The notes under the pieces were generated by a model. That model worked only from the letters and a program-made list of their open reading frames with translations, was not told the DNA's origin and did not search any database. From Rhodovulum sulfidophilum DSM 1374 (GTDB lineage: Bacteria; Pseudomonadota; Alphaproteobacteria; Rhodobacterales; Rhodobacteraceae), in assembly GCF_001633165.1 (NCBI RefSeq), contig NZ_CP015418.1, positions 777,501 through 841,500 on the forward strand: DNA of 64,000 nucleotides. Reading direction: 5' to 3'. Shown piece after piece: positions 35,806 to 43,851 of this stretch (position 1 is the first letter of the stretch; the number at the start of each line of letters is the position of its first letter). Made by a program: the position numbers and the translations under genes.

Positions 35806-36811
35806 GCCCGAGGCTCGGCGCATCGCCCGTCCAGCTGCGAAATGCGCGCCAGAAGCTCGTGCCGTCGGAGTAACCGAGAGCCGTCGCCACCGCCTCGACG
35901 CTCATGCCCTTTTCGGCAAGCAGACTCCGGGCACGCCTCTGCCGGTGCAGACGCAGGAGCGCGCTCAGACTTTGCCCTTCTTCCGCCAGCCGTCGCTGCA
36001 GGCTGCGCGGGGGCATCCGGAGCGCTGCCGCAATCGTGCGCAGATCGACCGGCCGCACCCCGAGATAGAGATCGATCAGCGCCTCGACCTGGTCGACGAT
36101 ATTTTCGGAACGGCTGGCGCCGGCTGTCAGATCCTGCAGATGCCGTTCGATCAGCGCGATCATGTCGGGATCTTCCGTGCGATGCACCCGCTCGGCCGCA
36201 GCGGCGGAAAAGACGATCGCATTGGTGGGATGAGCATAGATCACCGGGGCACGGAAGAGCGCCTCGAGCCGGGTCTTCTCGGGGATTGGCGGATGGTTGA
36301 GGCGGATCTCGGACGGCCGCCAGCGCGGATCGAAGGCGCCGCGGATCAGTCGGCAGATGCCCGCGAGGCTGAATTCGGTATCCTGACGCGACGGCGCCAC
36401 GACCGGCGCGGTGATCCGGTATGTGAAAACGAGGTTTCCATCCTCGCTCTCGAGGCTCGATTGGGTGGCGCTTTGCAGCGCCCCCGACCAGCGCGCGAAA
36501 GCCGAAAGCGCCCCGCGGATCGTGCCCGCCTGCACCGCGCGAAGTCCGATCGGCGCAAGATTGCCGGGCCGGAGTGAAAAGCCCAGCCGGGCGCCGAAGA
36601 GCGGGTCGCCCGCCAGATCCGCCGCGGCCTCGATGATCGAGAGATAACTTTGCAGGGGAATCGCCGCGTAAGGGTCGGCCAGGATCTCTGGCGAGAGTTT
36701 TTCGCGTGCGAGCAGAGCTTCCAAACTGCCCGGATCGTCAGCAAAGCATTCCAAAATTGGCCCAAAAATCAGGGCCCTGACAGACAGCATTCCGGGCAGC
36801 GGGGTGCTCAT
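35786..36811 (-). CDS. AraC-family regulator (Arabinose_bd domain)
   Basis: A 341-residue regulator. The N-terminal ~190 residues match the AraC Arabinose_bd sensing domain of the OruR/ArgR group (LQSYLSIIEAAADLAGDPLF, GARLGFSLRPGNLAPIGL). The C-terminal HTH_18 shows LRTIAAALRMPPRSLQRRLA and VEAVATALGYSDGTSFWRAF. The last ~10 residues (after WTGDAPS) do not match the family and coincide with the DUF1826 junction, so the natural end was probably replaced. ATG 36811 is preferred over 36931. It is divergent from an amino-acid operon that it probably activates. Confidence 0.82.
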   Translation of the reverse strand: MSTPLPGMLSVRALIFGPILECFADDPGSLEALLAREKLSPEILADPYAAIPLQSYLSIIEAAADLAGDPLFGARLGFSLRPGNLAPIGLRAVQAGTIRGALSAFARWSGALQSATQSSLESEDGNLVFTYRITAPVVAPSRQDTEFSLAGICRLIRGAFDPRWRPSEIRLNHPPIPEKTRLEALFRAPVIYAHPTNAIVFSAAAAERVHRTEDPDMIALIERHLQDLTAGASRSENIVDQVEALIDLYLGVRPVDLRTIAAALRMPPRSLQRRLAEEGQSLSALLRLHRQRRARSLLAEKGMSVEAVATALGYSDGTSFWRAFRSWTGDAPSLGRETRCR

Positions 36812-36950
36812 CGGGGACTTATTTCTGCAATTGCGGCCAATGCGGCGGCTTTGGCGCAAACTATCGGATTTTTGGCGCGGATTGCAATGGCCGCTATTGT
36901 CCGGCGGCTTGCAGACCGATCCTAAGAACACAACAACAGGGATCGGTAGA
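36812..36950. promoter_or_regulatory. Divergent promoter of amino-acid catabolic operon
   Basis: An imperfect inverted repeat, TTGCGGCCAATGC near 36831 and GCAATGGCCGCTATTG near 36885, sits between the AraC gene and the permease. It is a candidate binding site for the regulator. Confidence 0.4.
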
Positions 36951-38381
36951 ATGGAAAAAGGACAGGGCGAGAACCGCCTTCAGGCCAATTCGATAGGGCT
37001 TGCGCATATCGTTTTCTTCGTTGTCGCGGCGGCCGCGCCCATGACCGCTGTCGTCGGCGCAACCCCGCCCGCTTTCGCCTTCGGCAATGGCGCGGGCGTC
37101 CCCGGCGCCTTCATCCTGGCGGGCATCCTTTACCTGATCTTCTCTGCCGGTTTCACCGCGATGACCCGGCATGTGCCCCGCGCAGGCGCGTTCTACACCT
37201 ATATCACGCGCGGCCTCGGCTCGCCTGCGGGGCTGGGCGGGGCGCTGACGGCGCTTCTGGCCTATTTCGCCATCCAGATCGCCGTTTTCGCGCTCTTCGC
37301 GGTCTTCGTCTCGGGCTTTGCCGCATCGCTGGGTCTCGATCTGCCCTGGTGGGTCTGGGCCTTCGCCGGGCTCGCCGCGGTGGTGCTTCTGGGGCGGCGG
37401 CACATCTCGGTTTCGGGGCATATCCTCGGCGTGTGCATGATCGCGGAACTCGTGATCCTGTTGGTCCTCGACATCGCCATCCTGGCGCATGGGGGCGGCC
37501 CGGACGGGATCTCGGCCGCGGGGTTCCGGCCCTCAGACGTGCTGGTGCCGGGGCTGGGCGTGACGATGGTCTTCGTGCTCGGGTCCTATGTGGGCTTCGA
37601 GGCCACCGCGATCTTCGGCGAGGAAGCCTCGAACCCCGACCGCACCATTCCGCGGGCCACCTATACGGCCGTGATCCTGATCACCGCCTTCTATGCCTTC
37701 TCGACCTGGTCGATCGTGCAGTATTACGGCCCGGAAAACGCGCAGGCCGCGGCCGCCGCCTCGCTGGAAGGCTTCTATTTTAATGCGATGGAGGCGCTTC
37801 TGGGCGGCTGGGTCGTGAAGCTTGCCTACATATTGCTCATCACCAGCCTCTTTGCCTGCCTGCTGTCCTTCCACAACACGCTCAACCGCTATCTCTATGC
37901 GCTGGGGCATGAGGGGCTGATCTGGGCCCATGTGGCGAAGGTCCACCAGGATCATGGCTCGCCGCATGTGGCGGGACTTGTCCAGGCGGCGCTGGTCGTC
38001 TCGATCCTCGGTCTCTTCGCGCTCTTCGGAGCCGACCCCTACGGCGTCGTCTTTTCGTGGATGTCGGCGCTTGCGGTCCTGTCCATCGTCGCGGTGCAGA
38101 CCATGGTCTCGGCCGCCGTGATCGCCTTCTTCCGGCGCGACAGTTTCGGCCGCTCGCCGCTCGTCACCCTGGTCGCCCCGGCGCTGGCCACGGCCGGACT
38201 GGCCGCTGCCTTCTGTCTCGTCTGGTCGAACCTGCCGATGCTGACCGGCTCGGAAAACCCGGCCGTGCGGGCCTTCCCCGTGATCGTTCTCGGCACTGCC
38301 GCGTCGGGCTGGCTTCTGGCGCTTCGGATCAAGCGCTTGCAACCCGAGATCTACGCCCGCCTGGGCCAAGCCTTCGACTGA
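36951..38381 (+). CDS. APC-family amino acid permease
   Basis: A 476-residue membrane protein with about 12 helices and APC motifs (FFVVAAAAPMTAVVGATPPA, FTAMTRHVPRAGAFYTYITR, VGFEATAIFGEEASNPDRTI). It imports an amino acid or amine. It heads an operon with an ornithine-cyclodeaminase-like enzyme, RidA and an amine/D-amino-acid oxidase-like enzyme, so the substrate is likely a cationic or D-amino acid, or an amine. ATG 36951 follows CAGGGAT. Confidence 0.85.
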   Translation: MEKGQGENRLQANSIGLAHIVFFVVAAAAPMTAVVGATPPAFAFGNGAGVPGAFILAGILYLIFSAGFTAMTRHVPRAGAFYTYITRGLGSPAGLGGALTALLAYFAIQIAVFALFAVFVSGFAASLGLDLPWWVWAFAGLAAVVLLGRRHISVSGHILGVCMIAELVILLVLDIAILAHGGGPDGISAAGFRPSDVLVPGLGVTMVFVLGSYVGFEATAIFGEEASNPDRTIPRATYTAVILITAFYAFSTWSIVQYYGPENAQAAAAASLEGFYFNAMEALLGGWVVKLAYILLITSLFACLLSFHNTLNRYLYALGHEGLIWAHVAKVHQDHGSPHVAGLVQAALVVSILGLFALFGADPYGVVFSWMSALAVLSIVAVQTMVSAAVIAFFRRDSFGRSPLVTLVAPALATAGLAAAFCLVWSNLPMLTGSENPAVRAFPVIVLGTAASGWLLALRIKRLQPEIYARLGQAFD

Positions 38382-38416
38382 CCCCACTTTCCATTTCAAA
38401 ACAGAGAGATACTGAT

Positions 38417-39556
38417 ATGAACGCCGCAACGCGTATCGACTTCCTGTACCTGTCCGAACCCGACATGATCAAGGCGGGCGTCACCGACATGGCCGCATGC
38501 GTCGACTGCATGGAGGAGATGTTCGGCCTGCTGCATGCCGGCGATTACCGGATGGCCGGGGCGAACAATGACAGCCACGGCGCGATGGTGATGTTCCCTG
38601 CGGAAAGCCCGTTTCCCACGATGCCCAAGCCCACCGCCGACCGCCGCTTCATGGCGATGCCCGCCTATCTTGGCGGCCGGTTCTGCACCACCGGCGTCAA
38701 GTGGTACGGCTCGAACGTCGCGAACCGCGAGAAGGACCTGCCGCGCTCGATCCTGATGTTCACGCTCAACGACACCGAGACCGGGGCGCCTCTGGCGCAT
38801 ATGTCGGCAAACCTCCTGTCCGCCTACCGCACCGGCGCGGTGCCGGGGGTGGGCGCCCGGCACCTGGCGCGGAAGGACGCGAAGATTGCAGGCATCCTCG
38901 GCCCGGGGGTGATGGCGAAGACGACGCTTTCGGCCTTCATGGCCGCCTGTCCGGGGATCGACACGCTGAAGGTCAAGGGGCGCGGCGAAAAGAGCCTGAA
39001 CGACTTCCTCGCATGGGTGGCCGACGCTTTCCCGCAGATCACCTCGGTCACCGTCGTGGAGAGCATCGAGGAGGTGGTGCGCGGCTCGGACCTGGTAAGC
39101 TATTGCAATTCCGGCGAAACCGGGGATCCGTCCACCTATCCGCTCGTCAGGCGGGACTGGGTGAAGCCCGGCGCCTTCCTGGCCATGCCCGCCGTCTGCA
39201 ACATCGACGAGGGGATGCAGGCCCGGGACATCCGCAAGGTGCTCGACAATACCGGGCTTTACGAGGCGTGGTACGAGGAAGTGCCGAAGCCCGCCCATGC
39301 CACCATCCCGGTGATCGGCGTGAAGTTCATGGACATGATCGCCGAGGGAAAGATGGCCCGGAGCGATCTCGAGGATCTGGGCGCGATCGTCGCGGGCGAC
39401 GCTCCCGGCCGCAGGACCGATGACGAGATCGTCATCATGTCGGTAGGCGGCATGCCCGTCGAGGATGTGGCCTGGGGCACCGTGGTTTACCGCAACGCGG
39501 TCGAACGCGGCATCGGCGTAAAGCTCAACCTTTGGGAAGAACCGGTCCTGCGCTGA
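38417..39556 (+). CDS. Ornithine cyclodeaminase/mu-crystallin family protein
   Basis: A 379-residue NAD(P)-binding protein (OCD_Mu_crystall). Motifs: FMAMPAYLGGRFCTTGVKWY (substrate lysine region), AGILGPGVMAKTTLSAFMAA (Rossmann loop GPGVMA), and GSDLVSYCNSGETGDPSTYP. Homologues of this size group are annotated as tyramine oxidase subunit B or ornithine cyclodeaminase. It may convert a basic amino acid to an imine or cyclic product. It is 35 bases downstream of the permease. Confidence 0.8.
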   Translation: MNAATRIDFLYLSEPDMIKAGVTDMAACVDCMEEMFGLLHAGDYRMAGANNDSHGAMVMFPAESPFPTMPKPTADRRFMAMPAYLGGRFCTTGVKWYGSNVANREKDLPRSILMFTLNDTETGAPLAHMSANLLSAYRTGAVPGVGARHLARKDAKIAGILGPGVMAKTTLSAFMAACPGIDTLKVKGRGEKSLNDFLAWVADAFPQITSVTVVESIEEVVRGSDLVSYCNSGETGDPSTYPLVRRDWVKPGAFLAMPAVCNIDEGMQARDIRKVLDNTGLYEAWYEEVPKPAHATIPVIGVKFMDMIAEGKMARSDLEDLGAIVAGDAPGRRTDDEIVIMSVGGMPVEDVAWGTVVYRNAVERGIGVKLNLWEEPVLR

Positions 39557-39603
39557 TATTTTCCGGGGGGCCGCCGCCCCCCGCCTGACCCGATGGAATG
39601 CAA

Positions 39604-40023
39604 ATGACACAGATCCTGAAACTGAAATCCGGCAATGCGCTGGAAGAGAAGAGCAGCTATTCCCGCCTCGTCGCGGCGGGCGACTGGATCTTCGTTTCGA
39701 ACACCGCCGGGCGGAACCCGGAGACGAAGCTGATCCCCGAAGACGTGGCCGGGCAGACCCGCCAGGTCTTTGCCAATATCTCGCGCGCGCTCGCAGGCGC
39801 TCGCGCCTGCCTTGGCGATACCGTCTCGGCACGGGTCTTCATCCAGGAACCGGCCGACACTCCCGCCGTGATGGAGATCTTCGCCGAGATGTTCCGCGGC
39901 ATCGATCCCGCGCTGACCGTCACCTGCCCGCCGCTCGGCTCGACCGCCTACAAGGTCGAGATCGAGGTGACCGCCTTCCGCGGCGCCTCGAACGGGGCGC
40001 AGAAGATCACGCTGGAGGGCTGA
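39604..40023 (+). CDS. RidA-family enamine/imine deaminase
   Basis: A 139-residue Rid/YjgF-fold protein: SSYSRLVAAGDWIFVSNTAG, QTRQVFANISRALAGARACL, ARVFIQEPADTP, and VEIEVTAFRGAS. Rid proteins hydrolyse reactive imines released by amine oxidation or cyclodeamination, matching the neighbouring genes. The canonical arginine seen near RVFI fits the active subgroup. ATG 39598 is a possible alternative start. Confidence 0.85.
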   Translation: MTQILKLKSGNALEEKSSYSRLVAAGDWIFVSNTAGRNPETKLIPEDVAGQTRQVFANISRALAGARACLGDTVSARVFIQEPADTPAVMEIFAEMFRGIDPALTVTCPPLGSTAYKVEIEVTAFRGASNGAQKITLEG

Positions 40024-40026
40024 GGG

Positions 40027-41319
40027 ATGGAACCGCTTGCAGATCTTCCCGTTTCCACCCTCGACATTCCCGCGAAAACCACGGTCGTGGTGATCGGTGC
40101 GGGGATCGCCGGGCTCTCGGCCGCGCTGACGCTCATCGAGCGGGGCATTCCCGTCTGCGTGCTGGACAAGGGCCGGATCGGGGCCGAGCAATCGGGCCGC
40201 AACCTCGGCTGGGTGCGCAAGACCTCGCGCGCGCCCGCCGATGTGCCGCTCGCGCAGGCCGCCGACCGGCTTTGGGTCGCGATGCCCGCGCGGACCGGAT
40301 CCGATTGCGGTTACCGGCAGGCGGGGATCCTGTTCGTCACCCGTTCCCGGAAACAGATGGCGGTCTACGAGGACTGGCTGAAGGCCGTCGCGCCCCTCGA
40401 TCTGGGCGCAAGGGCGCTTTCTCCGTCAGAGATCGACCACCTCGTGCCGGGCGGCACGGGCGGCTGGACCGGCGGCCTGCACACGGCCTCGGACGGCCGC
40501 GCGGAACCGTCGATGGCCTGTGCCGCACTGGCCCGGGCGGTGCTTGCAAAGGGCGGTCAGATTGTCGAGCACTGCGCCGTCCGCACGCTGTCGACCGCCA
40601 CCGGAAAGGTCTCGGGCGTCGTCACCGAACGCGGCGAGATCGCCTGCGATCAGGTGATCCTGGCCGCAGGTCTCTGGTCGCGGCGTTTTCTGGGCAACCT
40701 CGGCCTCTTCCTTCCGACGCTGCCGCTGGTCTGCTCGGTCCTGCGCACCGCGCCGATGGAGGGGCCCTGCGAGACCGCCGTGGGCGGCCCGGACTTCTCC
40801 TTCCGCAAGCGGCTGGACGGCGGCTTTACCATCACCCAGCGAGGCCGGCTCGATGCGCCGCTCACGCCCGACCATCTGCGGCTCGGCCTGCGCTACCTGC
40901 CTGTCCTGCGGACGCAGAAGGGGGCGGTGCAGACGGGGCTCGGACGGCATTTCCTGAACGAGCTGCTTTCGGAAACACGCTGGCGGGAGGGCCGGATCAC
41001 TCCCTTCGAGCGGTGCCGGATCATGGATCCGCCGGTCAATGCCGGGCTCAACGCCGAGGCCCTTGCCGCGTTGCGCAAGGCCTGGCCGGTCTTCGAGAAT
41101 GCGCGCACCGCTGCGGCCTGGGCGGGCATGATCGACGTTACCCCCGACAGCGATCCGGTGATCGACAGCGTGGCCCGGCTGCCCGGTCTGACAGTCGCCA
41201 CCGGCTTTTCCGGCCATGGTTTCGGTACCGGTCCGGCGGCGGGGCAACTGGCCGCCGATCTGGCAACCGGCGCCGTGCCGCTCGTCGATCCCGCCCCCTA
41301 CCGGTTCTCGCGGTTCTGA
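40027..41319 (+). CDS. FAD-dependent amino acid/amine oxidoreductase (DAO family)
   Basis: A 430-residue flavoprotein with the FAD-binding VVVIGAGIAGLSAALTLIER and the late signature ATGFSGHGFGTGPAAGQLAA of the DadA/DAO family. It would oxidise an amino acid or amine to an imine, which RidA then hydrolyses. It starts three bases after the RidA stop, so it is part of the same operon. The substrate is unknown. Confidence 0.85.
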   Translation: MEPLADLPVSTLDIPAKTTVVVIGAGIAGLSAALTLIERGIPVCVLDKGRIGAEQSGRNLGWVRKTSRAPADVPLAQAADRLWVAMPARTGSDCGYRQAGILFVTRSRKQMAVYEDWLKAVAPLDLGARALSPSEIDHLVPGGTGGWTGGLHTASDGRAEPSMACAALARAVLAKGGQIVEHCAVRTLSTATGKVSGVVTERGEIACDQVILAAGLWSRRFLGNLGLFLPTLPLVCSVLRTAPMEGPCETAVGGPDFSFRKRLDGGFTITQRGRLDAPLTPDHLRLGLRYLPVLRTQKGAVQTGLGRHFLNELLSETRWREGRITPFERCRIMDPPVNAGLNAEALAALRKAWPVFENARTAAAWAGMIDVTPDSDPVIDSVARLPGLTVATGFSGHGFGTGPAAGQLAADLATGAVPLVDPAPYRFSRF

Positions 41320-41586
41320 GAGCAGGCCCGCAAACGCCGCTGCAGCGGACGGTTCAGGTCCCGTGGTGGCGGTGGCTCCGGCCCGGGCAGCGGCGGCGGC
41401 GCGGGCCCTGCCCGCAAGGTGTACATGGCCGCGTGGCACCTGCGGCCGGGCCGCCGTCAGAGTGGGGCCTCGCCTCCGCTCCGGGAAAGTCCAGGCGAGG
41501 CCTTGCGAATACCCCGAACGGCAGCTTGCCGCCGATTGTGTTGAAAAACTCCGGCAGCGGTTAAGAGGTAGCCTGAATTTGGAGCA
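41320..41586. other. Non-coding stretch after the DAO gene
   Basis: GC-rich sequence without a recognisable gene or clear terminator. AT content rises from about 41570 toward the IS110 element. Confidence 0.4.
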
Positions 41587-41784
41587 TTATCCTTCACAGA
41601 GGAGGAAGATATCTTCTGTGGATGGCCCCTGCTTTGCAAGAGCTTTATTGTGATTTTGCGGCGCCATTGTCAGTACAGTCGTCTGTCCGGCCTGTTTGCG
41701 TGACACCTTCGGGATGCCACTGGCCCTGATGAGTTCCGCAAGCGAGGTTCCAATCGGCTTAGCGACCTCGCGGGCCGCTGACAT
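41587..41784 (-). CDS. Small open frame of unknown function beside IS110
   Basis: A 65-codon frame on the minus strand with a protein-like composition: MSAAREVAKPIGTSLAELIR, then SGIPKVSRKQAGQTTVLTMA, and ending GPSTEDIFLLCEG. It is not recognised. There is no strong ribosome site. The ending, with a lone Cys three residues from the C terminus after a hydrophobic stretch, and the small size could suit a modified peptide, but no maturation enzyme is next to it. It may also be a fragment cut off by the IS. Confidence 0.3.
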   Translation of the reverse strand: MSAAREVAKPIGTSLAELIRASGIPKVSRKQAGQTTVLTMAPQNHNKALAKQGPSTEDIFLLCEG

Positions 41785-41866
41785 TCACGGAGTGTCCTTG
41801 CTTTTGGTTGACTTCGTTCCGCATCATCACGGTCCAAGCGTCTTGCAACTCGTGCCGGCCGGGCGG

Positions 41867-42886
41867 TCAGGTGCCCGGCTGGCGGTAGTCCTGTTGCTTC
41901 GTCAGCATGGCCCAGACGATCCGGGCGGCCTTGTTGGCCATGGCGACGGTGGCCAGCCGGAACGGCTTCTGGGCCAGCATCTTCGCCGTCCAGAGATCGG
42001 CACGCTCGGGATGCTTCCTGGCCATCAAGGCGCGCGACGTCATGCCGACGATCAGCAGCTTCCTGATGTAGCGGTCGCCCTTCTTGGTGATCTTCCCGAG
42101 CCGCTCCTTGCCGCCGCTGGATTTGTTCAGGGGGGGCAGACCCAGCCAGGCCGCCAGATCGCGCCCGGTCCGGAATTGTTTCGCATCGCCGATCGTGGCG
42201 ATGATGGCCGAGGCGGTAATCGGACCGATCCCGGGTATGCGCATCAGCCGCCGGGCATCTGCCGTCATCATGGCGTGCTGTTCGATCATCCTGGTGTAGC
42301 CGACGACCCGGGTGTTGAGGCCCACCAGCTGATGGCACAGCGTCCCGAGAATACCGTTGGCCAGTTCCGGCATGTCGGGATGGTCCCCGCCGAGGTGGCG
42401 TTTGGCAAAGGTGAGGATGGCGCCCACTCCGGTCGGCAGGATGTGGCCGAATTCGCGCAAGATGCTGCGGATCATGTTCACGATCTGGGTTTGCTGCCGG
42501 ACCACAAGATCGCGGGTGCGGTGGATCGCCAGGATCGCCTGCTGATCTTCCGTCTTCAGTTCGACGAAGCGCATCGTGGGTCGGCGCACCGCCTCGCAAA
42601 TCGCCTCGGCATCGACCGCGTCGGTCTTGCCCCGCTTCACATAGGGTTTCACATAGCCCGCAGGCATCAGCCGGACGTCGTGACCGAGCTTGCCCAATTC
42701 GCGGCCCCAGTGATGGGCGGACCCACACGCCTCCATCCCGACGACGCAGGGCGGCAGGGCCTCGAAGAATTGCAGAAGCTTGGCGCGCTTCACCGTCTTG
42801 TTGAAAATGACGCGCCCATTCGCGGAAATCCCGTGAACCTGAAAGACATCCTTGGCCAAATCCAGGCCGACCGTATTGACTGTCAT
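41867..42886 (-). CDS. IS110/IS1111-family transposase, intact
   Basis: A 339-residue full-length IS110-type recombinase. The N-terminal RuvC-like DEDD domain shows VGLDLAKDVFQVHG, VGMEACGSAHHWGRELG and KTDAVDAEAICEAVRRP. The C-terminal Transposase_20 domain shows IPGIGPITASAIIATIGDAK and the serine motif KSSGGKERLGKITKKGDRYI. No frameshift is visible, so it may be active. IS110 elements lack terminal inverted repeats, so the element borders (somewhere within about 41790-43040) cannot be fixed from one copy. The ~160-base flank upstream of the start could hold the guide (bridge) RNA known for this family. Confidence 0.93.
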   Translation of the reverse strand: MTVNTVGLDLAKDVFQVHGISANGRVIFNKTVKRAKLLQFFEALPPCVVGMEACGSAHHWGRELGKLGHDVRLMPAGYVKPYVKRGKTDAVDAEAICEAVRRPTMRFVELKTEDQQAILAIHRTRDLVVRQQTQIVNMIRSILREFGHILPTGVGAILTFAKRHLGGDHPDMPELANGILGTLCHQLVGLNTRVVGYTRMIEQHAMMTADARRLMRIPGIGPITASAIIATIGDAKQFRTGRDLAAWLGLPPLNKSSGGKERLGKITKKGDRYIRKLLIVGMTSRALMARKHPERADLWTAKMLAQKPFRLATVAMANKAARIVWAMLTKQQDYRQPGT

Positions 42887-43089
42887 TGGGTGGCTCCTCT
42901 CTCAGCAGTCGATGACAACTGCACTATGGCGCATCGCGACGCCGGGGGAGCAGGGGCCATCCACATCATCCGCTTAAGAGGCGAGATCACCGAAAATCGG
43001 AATGATTTCCAACGAACTGGTACTCTGCGGCCACGAAAACGCGTTTTTCAACAGTATTCGACCTGTGTTGATTTTCTGGAAAAGGAGTC

Positions 43090-43300
43090 AGACGGCGTAG
43101 CTGAGCTCCGGTAAGTTGCGGCGGTTGCGAGCCCCCGAACCCCAATACTATCAGTGCCTTCTAGCCGCACCACACCAGGGGACGCGGCAGTCGTTGTTTG
43201 CGGCAGTCCCTCCGCACTTGTCGCAAGCCGAAGCAGAGCCGCAAGCGCGCCGCGAAGCTCGATCATCACGCCATCATGCCGCGTCCTTCCCGGAGACATG
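43090..43300 (-). pseudogene. Serine recombinase remnant (copy 3), C-terminal scrap
   Basis: The minus strand reads IELRGALAALLRLATSAEGL, TTTAASPG and RLEGTDSIG, closely matching the end of copy 1 (IELHGALAGLLRLATGAEAL). After this the tail differs (GLATAATYRSSATPSD), so it was attached to a different target sequence. No other recombinase domain is present. Confidence 0.7.
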
Positions 43301-43851
43301 GTGAGCTTGCGAGTCCGGCGGGGCCTGATCGCGGGCCCTCATGCCGTAGCCGCGCTTCACCTTGGCGACCCGCAGGCGATAGTCACTAAATACTGTCGCG
43401 CGCCCGGCACTTTGCGCCGCCCGGTGTTTCTCGAGCCGCCGCCAGGCGAGGATCGGGGCCTCGTCCCGCTAGCGCCCCGTGCCGCCCTGCGGCGGTGCCG
43501 CATCCCTCCTTCCCTGGCGAATTGCGAGCCAGCCGGCGGGCAGCGGGCAGCCCTTTGAATGCACTGATGCTGGGCGCAGCATCCAACCAGCCGCCCATAA
43601 GAAGAGCGAATCCCGGAAGGTCGCCGCGTCTGCATCAGCTCGCTCCTAGATTGCAGATGCGGACCTTTGCTACGGAAGACCTGCACCGCGGCAAACCAGC
43701 CCTCGACCCTGCGGAGATTTTTGTACGACAAGAGATCGAGCCAGCCGTGACGTGCATAGCAAGCCTGGTCGGAAGCCATGACCCGTATTGCTTGTGCGCG
43801 ACGGGATCGGATAGGGCCCCACGATTATATAAAACAGGGATCGGAGAACAC
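43301..43851. other. Unassigned stretch before putP
   Basis: Long open frames exist on both strands but none looks like a known protein. A minus-strand stretch near 43330-43440 (FSDYRLRVAKVKRGYGMRAR) is protein-like and may be a fragment. The last ~60 bases hold the putP promoter and ribosome site. Confidence 0.35.

Noticed and set aside
43081..43140. tRNA attachment site for recombinase copy 3
   Set aside because: The tail sequence does not fold as a tRNA arm and lacks the T-loop consensus, so no tRNA target can be claimed.
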